In this document: in pieces, positions 24,543 through 33,625 of the stretch
Numbering within the stretch: position 1 is the first letter of the stretch
How the letters are laid out: every line of letters starts with the position of its first letter
DNA from: Acidithiobacillus sulfurivorans
GTDB taxonomy: Bacteria > Pseudomonadota > Gammaproteobacteria > Acidithiobacillales > Acidithiobacillaceae
Direction: 5' to 3'
Length of the DNA stretch: 37,769 nt
Assembly: GCF_018853815.1 (NCBI RefSeq)
Contig: NZ_JAAOMP010000079.1
Coordinates: 1-37,769, forward strand
Notes under the pieces: generated by a model
Database searches by the model: none
What the model was told of the DNA's origin: nothing
The model's input: only the letters and a program-made list of their open reading frames with translations
Position numbers and translations under genes: made by a program

Positions 24543-25913
24543 TCAGTTGTCGAGGTTGTCTTCTTCAGAATCCTGGTCGCCAAGCAGGCCGATGTTTTTC
24601 ATTTTGGTCCGCAATTGTTTGCGGCTGATGCCCAGAAGAACAGCTGCCTGACTTTGATTGAAACGGGTTTTTTCAAGGGCGCTGAGGACGGTTTGCCGTT
24701 CCAGGGCAGGTAAATCAAAGGGGCTTGCCGTACCTGATCCACCAGATCCGGCATTTTGCTGGCAGATGTCGGGAGGAAGGTTTTGCCGCTGTATGTGCCC
24801 ATGACGATTGAGCACCACCATCCGTTCCAGAAGATTTTCAAGTTGTCTGATATTGCCTGGCCACTCATAGGCTTCCAGGGCAGCCAGGGCCTCACTGCTG
24901 ATGGTTACGGTCGGGCTACGGCCAATGACGTTGCAGATTTGTTCCAGAAAATGATGTACCAGCGGCGCAATGTCCGCGCGTCGCTCGCGCAGCGGAGGAA
25001 TATGAAGTGGAATGACATTCAGCCGATAATAGAGATCTTCCCGGAAGTGGCCTTCGGCCACAGCCTTTACCAGATCCATGTGGGTGGCTGCCACAATCCT
25101 GGCCAACATACGCAAGGGTTGATGGGTGCCCAGACGGGTAAATTCCCGTTCCTGCAGGGCGCGGAGCAATTTGACCTGCATGGCGAGGGGCATATCTCCC
25201 ACTTCATCCAGAAAAAGGGTTCCGGCACCAGCCATTTCCAGTTTGCCAGCCTGGGTGCGGGTCGCTCCAGTAAAGGCGCCTTTTTCATAGCCAAAAATTT
25301 CACTTTCCACTAACTCCAGTGGAATGGCGCCACAGTTAAAAGCGACAAAAGGTTGGTCAGCCCGATTTGAAGCTTGATGCAAGGCGCGAGCAACCAGCTC
25401 CTTACCGGTCCCGGATTCTCCGGTAATCAGCACATTGGAGGGTGCTGGCGCCACCAGATCAATGGTTTCCAGCAGGGTTTCGATGGCGCGGCTGACCCCG
25501 ATCAAGCCGTGCCGGCGTGGCTCCTGACGCATGGGGGGTAGAGATCTGCCACGCCGCCCCAGGGTTTGGCGAATCAAGGCAATCAGTTCGCCCTCATCGA
25601 CCGGTTTCGTCAGATAATGTTCGGCACCTGCCTTGATGGCTTCGACCGCCTGCTCAATTTCTCCATAGGCTGTCGTAATAATGACCGGTATTTCAGGATG
25701 CGTCGTCTTGATATTGCGCAACAGTTCGGTGCCGGAAAGCCCGGGCAGACGCTGATCAGTCAGGATTAATGCGGGTTCACTATTTTCAATGGTCGCCAGT
25801 GCCTGTTCGCCATTTTCAGCTTCCAGTACCTGGAAACCCTCGGCAGTCAGTACCGCTGCCAAAACACAACGAAGGTTTTTTTCATCTTCTACAATTAAAA
25901 TTAGATTTTGCAT
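24543..25913 (-). CDS. tspR: Sigma-54 dependent response regulator (TspR-like)
   Basis: A 456-aa NtrC-family activator. The receiver domain (about 1-115) has acidic Glu9 and Asp10, phospho-acceptor Asp53 and Lys103. The AAA+ domain has Walker A GESGTGK (165-171), the sigma-54 contact loop GAFTGA (212-217) and a Walker B region LFLDEVGDM. A Fis-type helix-turn-helix (about 418-442, NQSQAAVLLGISRKQL) closes the protein. The start at 25913 begins directly with the receiver and leaves 43 nt after the kinase gene. It lies directly upstream of sox, on the same strand. A TspS-TspR pair with this arrangement is described as regulating sox in A. caldus, and the symbol is used on that basis. Confidence 0.9.
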   Translation of the reverse strand: MQNLILIVEDEKNLRCVLAAVLTAEGFQVLEAENGEQALATIENSEPALILTDQRLPGLSGTELLRNIKTTHPEIPVIITTAYGEIEQAVEAIKAGAEHYLTKPVDEGELIALIRQTLGRRGRSLPPMRQEPRRHGLIGVSRAIETLLETIDLVAPAPSNVLITGESGTGKELVARALHQASNRADQPFVAFNCGAIPLELVESEIFGYEKGAFTGATRTQAGKLEMAGAGTLFLDEVGDMPLAMQVKLLRALQEREFTRLGTHQPLRMLARIVAATHMDLVKAVAEGHFREDLYYRLNVIPLHIPPLRERRADIAPLVHHFLEQICNVIGRSPTVTISSEALAALEAYEWPGNIRQLENLLERMVVLNRHGHIQRQNLPPDICQQNAGSGGSGTASPFDLPALERQTVLSALEKTRFNQSQAAVLLGISRKQLRTKMKNIGLLGDQDSEEDNLDN

Positions 25914-25956
25914 GTTTATAGGGTCGGTCTCAGAAGTTTTTTGGCCATAATCATCA

Positions 25957-27477
25957 TCAGGACGACAGGGAGAGCCTGCAGGGCAAATGGAGAATGAACC
26001 TGGCACCAGAATGGGTTTCGCACAACTCTACGCTGCCATCATGCACCATCATGATTTTGGTGACCACTGCCAATCCCAGACCACTACCCTTGGTTTTGGT
26101 GGTAACATAGGGTTTGAAAATGGTCGCTCGTTTTTCCGGAGGAATGCCCGGTCCATTATCAGAAACCATAATGTCTAGCCGTGCAAGTCCAGATTTTTCT
26201 GCAGAAAGATGCAGCTCCCCATCTTGCATGGGCAGGGCATCAATGGCATTGAGAATCAGATTGCTCAATGCTTGTTCGATCAGGGAAGGGTCGAGCATGG
26301 CATGCAGGGATTCCGGGCAATCCAGCGTGGCCACAATAGTTTTGGTCTCCAGGTCTGCGCGATGCCTGGTGAGACATCGCTCCAGCAGGTGCCGGATTTG
26401 CGTGTCGACAGGGATCGCCGCGTAAGGACGACCAAAGTCCAGAAAGCCCTGTGTCATGTCATACAGGCGCTGCACTTCTTCTTCAATGATGCGGATAAAA
26501 TCGCCCTGATTGTCTGCATGACCATAGCGTACCAGGTAACGTGCGGCGCCGCGCAGGGAGGACAGGGCATTGCGGATTTCATGAGCCACCTGCGCAGACA
26601 TTTCACCAATGGTGGCCATACATTGCATGGCCTGTTGGCGCTGGTGCAGCTGACGAAGCTCCAGCAAATGTTCCTTGAGGCGCTGTTCGGTGAAGCGAAA
26701 AGCCCATTCCAGGCGGTACAGTTCGTCGCCCGACTGGGGAGGGCGAACGAGGGTGAACTTTTTGTCGAGGCCAAGACGGTCTTCCATGCTTTCAATTTCA
26801 TCCAGTAGTCTTAATACCGGGCGCGTCATCGCCAGACTGACCAGATAGGCCCCCAACAGACCCAGTAATGCGGTAATCAAGCCAAGCACAATCAAACGAC
26901 TGGTGGTTCTATCCAGACGCTGGTTCACCAGTCCGTTAATATGTTTCTGATTACCCTGGAGATATACAGAGCCCAGCTGATTGCCTCCGGCCAGAATAGG
27001 CGCAACAAAGTGATCGGTCTGATGGGGGTTGGCTCTGGACAAATATGACGGGAGGGTTTGTCCCAACTGGCGGATATCGGGACTGGCTACCACGACATTC
27101 CGGCTGTTGGTGATGACCACTGTTTGCACCAAAGGATTGTGCAGTTCTGCCAGCTTGCCCAGTTTTCCACCATCTTTCAGCAGGAGAGGATCCGCTGCTG
27201 AACTGGCCAGTGTTTCCGTCAGCCGCAGCAGTTCGGTCTGTACCTGATTGGTGAGATCGTTGCGTACGGAGGTATATAAAAATATGGAGATAGATAAATA
27301 AATCAGGGCCACCAAAAGCAGGACGAAAGTCATGCTTTTGGCCCGCCAGGACATATTTTGCCAAAAGTGCATCACTGGCTGGAAAAAATGCGCAACGACT
27401 GACCGAGTTTTCCAGGCATTCTGATTTTTTGGGGAAGCAGGAAGGTCTGGTCCTGAAGCCTTGCTCGAACTAGGCAT
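25957..27477 (-). CDS. tspS: Membrane histidine kinase (TspS-like)
   Basis: A 506-aa sensor kinase. Membrane segments at about 48-69 and 195-216 enclose a periplasmic domain of about 125 residues. A HAMP-like linker follows. The H-box is AHEIRNAL with His299, the N-box NLILNAIDA, and the G-boxes DNGPGIP and GSGLGLAVV. Its ATG lies inside the last codons of the upstream tandem-PhnD gene, an 8-nt overlap, so the two proteins are probably made together. In-frame alternatives 35 and 41 codons later (before the first membrane segment) are possible. The partner regulator tspR follows after 43 nt. The signal is probably a sulfur oxyanion. Confidence 0.88.
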   Translation of the reverse strand: MPSSSKASGPDLPASPKNQNAWKTRSVVAHFFQPVMHFWQNMSWRAKSMTFVLLLVALIYLSISIFLYTSVRNDLTNQVQTELLRLTETLASSAADPLLLKDGGKLGKLAELHNPLVQTVVITNSRNVVVASPDIRQLGQTLPSYLSRANPHQTDHFVAPILAGGNQLGSVYLQGNQKHINGLVNQRLDRTTSRLIVLGLITALLGLLGAYLVSLAMTRPVLRLLDEIESMEDRLGLDKKFTLVRPPQSGDELYRLEWAFRFTEQRLKEHLLELRQLHQRQQAMQCMATIGEMSAQVAHEIRNALSSLRGAARYLVRYGHADNQGDFIRIIEEEVQRLYDMTQGFLDFGRPYAAIPVDTQIRHLLERCLTRHRADLETKTIVATLDCPESLHAMLDPSLIEQALSNLILNAIDALPMQDGELHLSAEKSGLARLDIMVSDNGPGIPPEKRATIFKPYVTTKTKGSGLGLAVVTKIMMVHDGSVELCETHSGARFILHLPCRLSLSS

Positions 27478-29002
27478 CAGGCAGAATGCTGAAACGCATG
27501 AAACCGGCCGTGTCCAGCACGTTGAGGGGCATTTTGGCAACCTGTTGTTTGACCGCGCTGTGTATTCTGGGTGGTAGCTGGCGTTTACCGACCAGGGTCC
27601 ATACCGGTGCCCTGCCAGCGCTTTGGACAATCGACCAGATACCGGGTAATTCTTTTTCAAGGGCCATGACCGTAGCTGTACGGACTATGCCAAGTGTTGC
27701 ACGATTTTCTGCCAGTGCTGTAAAAACAGCATGCTCTGAACCTTCCGGAACCCATATCACCGTTCTTTTGCCAGCCAGGTGGAGCAGTTTGGCTTTAGCC
27801 AGCGAGCGGGCGCTGCAGTAAGGGCTGGCAAAAGCAATGCGCAGGGGACCCATGGATGGCGCAGCGCTTGGTGACGGCATATCCCTGCGTATAATCGCCA
27901 GGCCATGCATGTCACGGCGAGGAACTGACTGGGCAATAGGCAGCATCTGCGTTTTTTCCATGGCGACCATTCTGGGGGTTAGCAGGGCGAAGTCAAATTT
28001 GCCAGCGCGCCCATCGGCGACGAAACTCTGTTCGTTATGGGGAATGACCAGCTGCACAGGAAGTCCCGTGGCTTCATTCAACGCCTTTTGCAGCGGGGCA
28101 AAAATGCGGTATGCCGCTATCGGTGTGAAAGTGGGCGGAATTCCCAATGTCATGGCTTCTTGCGGCACTTTGGGAAGTAGTTTGACGCCGTGTATTTCTT
28201 GATAGAGCGTGCGTAGCGCATTGTAGTCTCCATCATTAATGGCTTTAAATCCTGCTGCCAGACCGCCAAGAGCCTGAATACTGGCGGGATCCTGCATTTT
28301 TGCTGTCAGTAAAGCGGCGGTGAGTTTCGTGCGGACGTTGGCGGGCACACCGGCGGAGGCCGCCAGCAGGTCGCCGGGGCCGACCTCGGCATCGGCAATG
28401 GCGCGCAGGGTTCCAGAATGGATATAGGGTGCTGCCACATTTTTGGCAACCGCCGTAGCATCGTAAAAACGCGCAGCCACATCCATGAGCGCACTCTGGT
28501 CCGATCCGCTTTGTCGAAATACACTAAAACTTTTGGGAGTCATCCCCAGCTCGCGAAACATGGACAAGGGTACCAGCGAGGATGCTGCACAGGCAGGATC
28601 CCCCATGACAAAGCTGCGGTTCCTGAGTTGTAACGCGTTGTGGATGGGGCTGTTACGGCGCACCACAATAACACTGTGATTTCCGCCGGGAGTGGGAATC
28701 ACACCGGCGAGAGGGTAGTAAGCCTGTTGATGCGCACTGCGGATGTAGGCAATAGGACAAAAAAGCACCATTTGCGGCGTGTTTTGGTCGGCCTGATTGT
28801 AAAAGCTTTGTAGATTGGCACTGAAGCTCAGCGTGATTTTTTGATCAATGGCATGGCTTAAATAGTTGGCCAGCGGTGTGAATGCTGCATACATGACGGC
28901 CGGGCTGCTGACTGGGGGCAACAGAAAGCGTAAATCGGCTTGCGCTGGCAAGGTGAAACAACAGAGAATCATCCACAGCCAGAGCTGTCTTTTGGTTTTC
29001 AT
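27470..29002 (-). CDS. Tandem PhnD-like periplasmic binding protein
   Basis: A 510-aa secreted protein with signal peptide 1-22 (cleavage after AQA) and two successive PhnD-type ligand-binding domains (PF12974-like), about 24-250 and 284-505. The halves are related: domain 1 has AAFTPLANYLSHAIDQKITL and VLFCPIAYI, and domain 2 has RIFAPLQKALNEATGLPVQL and FALLTPRMV. PhnD proteins bind phosphonates or other oxyanions. The periplasmic sensor domain of TtrS, the tetrathionate sensor kinase, belongs to the same family. The gene overlaps tspS by 8 nt and there are no ABC permease genes nearby. It is therefore more likely an accessory sensor for TspS than part of a transporter. Confidence 0.75.
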   Translation of the reverse strand: MKTKRQLWLWMILCCFTLPAQADLRFLLPPVSSPAVMYAAFTPLANYLSHAIDQKITLSFSANLQSFYNQADQNTPQMVLFCPIAYIRSAHQQAYYPLAGVIPTPGGNHSVIVVRRNSPIHNALQLRNRSFVMGDPACAASSLVPLSMFRELGMTPKSFSVFRQSGSDQSALMDVAARFYDATAVAKNVAAPYIHSGTLRAIADAEVGPGDLLAASAGVPANVRTKLTAALLTAKMQDPASIQALGGLAAGFKAINDGDYNALRTLYQEIHGVKLLPKVPQEAMTLGIPPTFTPIAAYRIFAPLQKALNEATGLPVQLVIPHNEQSFVADGRAGKFDFALLTPRMVAMEKTQMLPIAQSVPRRDMHGLAIIRRDMPSPSAAPSMGPLRIAFASPYCSARSLAKAKLLHLAGKRTVIWVPEGSEHAVFTALAENRATLGIVRTATVMALEKELPGIWSIVQSAGRAPVWTLVGKRQLPPRIHSAVKQQVAKMPLNVLDTAGFMRFSILPDA

Positions 29003-29061
29003 AAGAAATTCCAGAGCCGTTCGGATATGTTCAAATTGTAAGCAAAAGGAGTGCCAGATTC

Positions 29062-29556
29062 ATGTCGGTTCCTGAAAATCTGAATCATTTTAATGCGCAG
29101 GGCGAAGCCCACATGGTCGATGTTGGCGCCAAAGCAGTGAGTACGCGGATCGCCATTGCAGAAGGCGAAATCAACATGGCAGAAAGCACCTTCGACCACA
29201 TTACCGAGGGGCAGATTCACAAAGGCGATGTGCTCGGAATTGCCAGAATAGCCGCCATCCAGGCCACTAAAAGAACCTGGGAGCTGATCCCTTTGGCGCA
29301 CCCGTTGTTCTTGACGGCTGTTCAGGTAGAACTTATTCCTGAAGCTGACCCCGCCCGCATTGTTTGTCGTGCAGAAGTACACTGTGCAGGGCAAACCGGC
29401 GTGGAAATGGAAGCGTTAACTGCCGTATCGATTGCATTGCTGACCATATACGATATGTGCAAGGCAATAGACAGGGGCATGGTCATCAGTGACATCCGCC
29501 TGCTTAAAAAGGAAGGCGGCAAGACGGGCCTCTGGACAAGAGAGACCCGTTCGTAA
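29062..29556 (+). CDS. moaC: Cyclic pyranopterin monophosphate synthase MoaC
   Basis: A 164-aa cytoplasmic enzyme that forms cyclic pyranopterin monophosphate from the MoaA product in molybdenum cofactor synthesis. Family motifs are LIPLAHPL (75-82), [12 protein letters not shown] and [11 protein letters not shown] with the conserved Asp and Lys, then KKEGGKTG near the C-terminus. AAGGAG stands 10 nt before the ATG. It diverges from the tandem-PhnD gene with 59 bp between starts. moaA and a molybdoenzyme lie within 6 kb. Confidence 0.96.
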   Translation: MSVPENLNHFNAQGEAHMVDVGAKAVSTRIAIAEGEINMAESTFDHITEGQIHKGDVLGIARIAAIQATKRTWELIPLAHPLFLTAVQVELIPEADPARIVCRAEVHCAGQTGVEMEALTAVSIALLTIYDMCKAIDRGMVISDIRLLKKEGGKTGLWTRETRS

Positions 29557-29563
29557 ACTTCAA

Positions 29564-29869
29564 CTATTTGCCGCGATGCGGACTGGAGCTATAACGCATC
29601 ATGACATCCGTATCTTTCCAGCTGGCTTCCTTAAGAATTTCATCCGGAATCATGTAACGATCCTGCGGAGCTACATCCTGGAATTTCACTACCCGCAGCA
29701 CATCTCCATAAGGTAGCTTGCGCAGTAGGCCATCTTTGTCGGTGGCACGAACGATCATGGCATCCTTGAGCAGGGCATATACGTAAAAATTACCGGGGCG
29801 CAATTTACCTTCCTTATCCTTCCAGGTCACGGTAATGCGGGAATGTTCTTTAAAATCGTTGCGAATCAT
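29564..29869 (-). CDS. Small protein of unknown function beside the soe genes
   Basis: A 101-aa soluble basic protein I do not recognise. The start at 29869 has GGAG 8 nt upstream, and a longer frame adds 17 residues without a ribosome binding site. The sequence alternates short beta-prone stretches (SRITVTWKDKEGK, FYVYALLKDAMIVRATDKDG, RVVKFQDV), suggesting a small barrel such as an SH3-like fold. It converges on moaC (7-nt gap) and diverges from the molybdoenzyme operon. No function can be assigned. Confidence 0.55.
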   Translation of the reverse strand: MIRNDFKEHSRITVTWKDKEGKLRPGNFYVYALLKDAMIVRATDKDGLLRKLPYGDVLRVVKFQDVAPQDRYMIPDEILKEASWKDTDVMMRYSSSPHRGK

Positions 29870-30046
29870 GAATGCATCTCCTTGGACTAAGCGCCATAAA
29901 CTAATCATCGTCCCTACCACAAAGCAAATAAGGACTACTTATTACAAAATCAAAAACGCTGACTTGCTTTATCAGGCACGCTCCGCCAAGATTTCGGCGA
30001 TAACGGGATGTCCCCGATTTGTTGCAGCCAGACGCGAGGTACAAAT

Positions 30047-32905
30047 ATGGCTACGGTTATGGAATTTGAAGACCACAGCAAGCAGGAAATCAAGTACACC
30101 ACTTGCTACATGTGTGCTTGTCGTTGTGGAATCAAAGTCACTGTAGAAGACAATAAGGTACGATTTATCCAGGGTAACCGCAACCACCCCATCAATCAGG
30201 GTGTGCTTTGCGCCAAAGGCTCTGCAGGCATCATGAAGCAGTATTCGCCGGGTAAATTGCGTAATCCACTGCGGCGTAAGCCCGGTACTGAGCGTGGGGC
30301 TGGAGAGTTCGAGGAAATTTCCTGGGACGAAGCTATTAACACTCTGACCGAAAGATTGGCTCATATTCGCGCCACTGATCCAAATAAACTCGCCTATTTT
30401 ACGGGACGTGACCAGATGCAGGCACTCACCGGATTGTGGGCGCAGCAGTTTGGAACCCTGAACTGGTCTGCCCATGGCGGCTTCTGTTCGGTGAACATGG
30501 CTACGGCCGGATTGTATATGCTGGGTCATGCATTCTGGGAATTCGGTGATCCGGATTGGGATCGCACCAAGTATTTCATGCTCTGGGGCGTGGCCGAAGA
30601 TCACTCCTCCAATCCCTTGAAAATCGGCCTGGAAAAACTCAAACGTCATGGTGGCAAGTTTGTCGGAATCAATCCTGCACGTACGGGTTACCAGGCCATC
30701 GCTGACGAGTGGGTGCCCATCAAGCCAGGTACCGATGGCATGCTCGCCCTGTCGATGGTGCATGTTCTACTTCAGAACGAACAGTTTGACTGGGATTTCC
30801 TGTTACGCTATACCAATGCCCCTTTCCTGGTCGTCAATACGCCCGGCAAAACAGGAGATGGTCTGATTCTGCGTGATGCAGAAGGGCATCCCATGATTTG
30901 GGATATCCAGAAAGAATGCTTCGCCAATGGCATGGAAGCGGGCTCAGCTGGAGCCATGTTTGGAGAATATACGGCCCCCGACGGCAGGCCGGTGCGTACG
31001 GTCATGTCGATTCTGGCGGAACGTTATCTCAGCGACGAGTTTTCTCCGGAAAATGCCAGTAAAATTACGGGCATTCCAGCCGAGACCATTGAACGACTGG
31101 CGCTGGAAATGGCGCATGTGGCTTTCAAGGAAAGCATTGAAATCAATGTAGAGTGGACAGACTGGGCTGGACGCAAGCATGACAAGTTCATTGGGCGTCC
31201 GGTTTCCATGCACGCCATGCGCGGTATTTCGGCGCATTCCAATGGCATGCAGTCAGCTCGGGCCATTCACTTGCTGCAGGTATTGCTGGGTACGATTGAT
31301 TGTCCCGGAGGCTTCAGATCCAAGGCGCCTTACCCCAAGCCCGTGCCACCAGCAGTCAAACCCGCTCAGCACAGTGCGCCCAATACGCCCCTTAAGTCTT
31401 CGCCGTTGGGTTTCCCCACCGCACCGGAAGATCTGGTGATTGATGAAAATGGTCAGCCCAAGCGCATTGATAAGGCCTATTCCTGGGAAGCACCTATAGC
31501 CAACCACGGCTTGATGCACATGGTGGTCACCAATGCGGTCAATAAAGACCCCTATGCTATTGATACCCTGATTTTTTTCATGGCCAACATGAGCTGGAAC
31601 TCCACCATGAACACGGGCAATGTTCAGGATATGCTGAAATCCAAGGACGAGAATGGCGAATATAATATTCCCTTTCTGGTGGTGGTAGATGCCTTTCATT
31701 CGGAAATGGTCAATTTCGGCGATTTGATTCTACCAGATACCACGTATCTGGAACGTTACGATGCCATCTCGCTGCTGGATCGCCCGATTTCCGAGCCGGA
31801 TGCTATTTGTGATTCCATCCGTCATCCGATTCTCCAGCCCGACCGTAATGTGCGTCCCTGGCAGGAAGTCATGGTGGACATTGCTGGTCGTCTCAAATTT
31901 CCAGCCTTTACCAAGGAAAACGGAGAACCCCGTTTTTCGGGTTACAAAGATTTCATCATCAACTACGAACGTGCTCCCGGTATCGGTTTCCTGGCGGGCT
32001 GGCGTGGTGAAGATGGTGAAACCCACTTGCGTGGGGCACCAAACCCCAATCAATGGGATCGTTACATCGAAAACCAGGGATTCTTCAAGTATCACTTGCC
32101 GGAGTCCATGGCTTTTTATCGCTTTGCCAACAAGGAATACCTGGAGTTATCCCAGCGTGTTGGTTTCAACCCGACGGCTGATCCCATCATCATTGAATTG
32201 TACTCCGAGACCTTCCAGCGCTTCCGTCTGGCGGGCATGGGTCTGTACGATGGTCCACAGCCCAAAGATCCGGTAGACCGCGAGCGTTTGGCTACCTATT
32301 TTGATCCGCTGCCAGCTTTTTATGAGCCGCTGGAACAGCAGCGCGTGGACAAAAAAGAATACCCATTTTTTGCCGTCAATCAGCGTCCCATGATGATGTA
32401 CCACTCCTGGGATAGTCAGAATGCCTGGCTGCGTCAGATTATCGCCCAAAACTATATGTATATGAACCGCAAGCGCGGTGAGCAGATGGGGATTGTCGAT
32501 AAAAGCTGGGTATGGGTGGAAAGTCACAATGGTAAAATCCGGGTGCAGGTCAAGCTGATTGAAGGTTGTCAGGAAGATACCGTCTGGACCTGGAATGCCA
32601 TTGGTAAACAATCCGGGGCCTGGGGCCTGAAGCCGGAAGCCGCTGAAGCAACACGCGGTTTCCTGATGAATCACCTGATTTCCGAACTACTGCCAGCCAA
32701 GCAGGGGGAAAGACGTTTGACCAACTCCGACCCCATTACGGGTCAGGCGGCTTGGTACGATCTGATGGTGAAAATATATCCGGCGGCACCAGGAGAAGAA
32801 GGCACCTGGCCCGTATTCCCAACCATGAAGCCTTTACCTGGTGATACCCCAGCACCTGACGTGCTGCGCTACCATACCCACAAGCCCGTCAATCTGAAAT
32901 CCTGA
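30047..32905 (+). CDS. soeA: Molybdopterin oxidoreductase large subunit (SoeA-like)
   Basis: A 952-aa catalytic subunit of the DMSO reductase superfamily. The N-terminal 4Fe-4S cluster has Cys20, Cys23, Cys27 and Cys55. The predicted molybdenum ligand is Cys147 in HGGFCSVN. The bis-MGD binding region follows, with PARTGYQAIADEW, and the C-terminal domain (about 750-940) completes the family layout. There is no Tat signal, so the enzyme should face the cytoplasm. With the next two genes it forms an ABC set like SoeABC, which oxidises sulfite to sulfate in the cytoplasm. The start at 30047 has GAGG 7 nt upstream. Other complex iron-sulfur molybdoenzymes (polysulfide, thiosulfate or tetrathionate reductases) cannot be fully excluded from sequence reading alone. 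Confidence 0.8.
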   Translation: MATVMEFEDHSKQEIKYTTCYMCACRCGIKVTVEDNKVRFIQGNRNHPINQGVLCAKGSAGIMKQYSPGKLRNPLRRKPGTERGAGEFEEISWDEAINTLTERLAHIRATDPNKLAYFTGRDQMQALTGLWAQQFGTLNWSAHGGFCSVNMATAGLYMLGHAFWEFGDPDWDRTKYFMLWGVAEDHSSNPLKIGLEKLKRHGGKFVGINPARTGYQAIADEWVPIKPGTDGMLALSMVHVLLQNEQFDWDFLLRYTNAPFLVVNTPGKTGDGLILRDAEGHPMIWDIQKECFANGMEAGSAGAMFGEYTAPDGRPVRTVMSILAERYLSDEFSPENASKITGIPAETIERLALEMAHVAFKESIEINVEWTDWAGRKHDKFIGRPVSMHAMRGISAHSNGMQSARAIHLLQVLLGTIDCPGGFRSKAPYPKPVPPAVKPAQHSAPNTPLKSSPLGFPTAPEDLVIDENGQPKRIDKAYSWEAPIANHGLMHMVVTNAVNKDPYAIDTLIFFMANMSWNSTMNTGNVQDMLKSKDENGEYNIPFLVVVDAFHSEMVNFGDLILPDTTYLERYDAISLLDRPISEPDAICDSIRHPILQPDRNVRPWQEVMVDIAGRLKFPAFTKENGEPRFSGYKDFIINYERAPGIGFLAGWRGEDGETHLRGAPNPNQWDRYIENQGFFKYHLPESMAFYRFANKEYLELSQRVGFNPTADPIIIELYSETFQRFRLAGMGLYDGPQPKDPVDRERLATYFDPLPAFYEPLEQQRVDKKEYPFFAVNQRPMMMYHSWDSQNAWLRQIIAQNYMYMNRKRGEQMGIVDKSWVWVESHNGKIRVQVKLIEGCQEDTVWTWNAIGKQSGAWGLKPEAAEATRGFLMNHLISELLPAKQGERRLTNSDPITGQAAWYDLMVKIYPAAPGEEGTWPVFPTMKPLPGDTPAPDVLRYHTHKPVNLKS

Positions 32906-32923
32906 CGTGCCAAGGAGACTATT

Positions 32924-33616
32924 ATGAGACTCGGTTTAGTCATTGATCTGGACACCTGCGTGGGCTGCCATGCCTGCGCGGTGGCTTGCAAAGAATGGAA
33001 TACCAGTGGCACCACGGCGCCGCTGACCGATTATGATCCCTACGGCGCCAAGCCATCCGGGGTCTGGTTCAATCGGATCCGGCATTTTGAAATAGGGGAC
33101 TACCCCTACAACAAAACCATCAATTTTCCCATGTCCTGTATGCATTGTGAAAATGCTGAATGTGTGACGGTTTGTCCCACCGGAGCTTCCTACAAGCGCG
33201 CCGAAGACGGCATTGTTCTGGTCGATCAGAACAAATGCATGGGTTGTAATTATTGTTCCTGGGCTTGTCCTTATGGCGCCCGTGAGTTGGATCGCGTCTC
33301 TGGAACCATGAAAAAATGCACCCTGTGTATCGACCGCATTTATGATATGGAAATTCCAGAAGAAGAAAGACAGCCCGCCTGCGTGTTGACTTGTCCGGCT
33401 CATGCCCGTATGTACGGCGATCTGGACGATGCAGAAAGTCCGGTTAGTCGTGCTGTGCGTGATCGGGGCGGCTATCAGCTGATGCCCGAACTGAATTACA
33501 ACCCTACCAACCATTATTTGCCACCCCGTGTTCATGCCCCGATCCCCACTGAAGAACTGAAGAAAAAAGCAGTTCGTAAAGTGAAAGAATGGGTCAACCG
33601 TGTTGTTGAGCGTTAA
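32924..33616 (+). CDS. soeB: Four-cluster ferredoxin subunit (SoeB-like)
   Basis: A 230-aa electron-transfer subunit with four 4Fe-4S sites: Cys12/15/18/22, Cys72/75/80/84, Cys105/108/111/115 and Cys132/135/153/157. This is the DmsB/PsrB/SoeB pattern. It would pass electrons from the molybdenum subunit to the membrane subunit. AAGGAG is present before the ATG. It lies 18 nt after soeA and 9 nt before soeC. It lacks a signal peptide, in line with cytoplasmic location. Confidence 0.9.
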   Translation: MRLGLVIDLDTCVGCHACAVACKEWNTSGTTAPLTDYDPYGAKPSGVWFNRIRHFEIGDYPYNKTINFPMSCMHCENAECVTVCPTGASYKRAEDGIVLVDQNKCMGCNYCSWACPYGARELDRVSGTMKKCTLCIDRIYDMEIPEEERQPACVLTCPAHARMYGDLDDAESPVSRAVRDRGGYQLMPELNYNPTNHYLPPRVHAPIPTEELKKKAVRKVKEWVNRVVER

Positions 33617-33625
33617 GGAGATACC

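Noticed and set aside
27470-29002. Tandem PhnD-like gene as part of a phosphonate ABC transporter
   Set aside because: No permease, ATPase or C-P lyase gene is near, and the gene overlaps a sensor kinase gene instead.
29972-30763. 263-codon minus-strand frame opposite soeA
   Set aside because: It overlaps the 4Fe-4S and molybdenum-binding region of a well-conserved gene and shows no motif of its own.
30047-32905. Large molybdoenzyme as formate dehydrogenase or periplasmic nitrate reductase
   Set aside because: No selenocysteine or formate dehydrogenase partner is seen, there is no Tat signal, and the DmsC/SoeC-type anchor and sulfur context point to a SoeABC-like enzyme.
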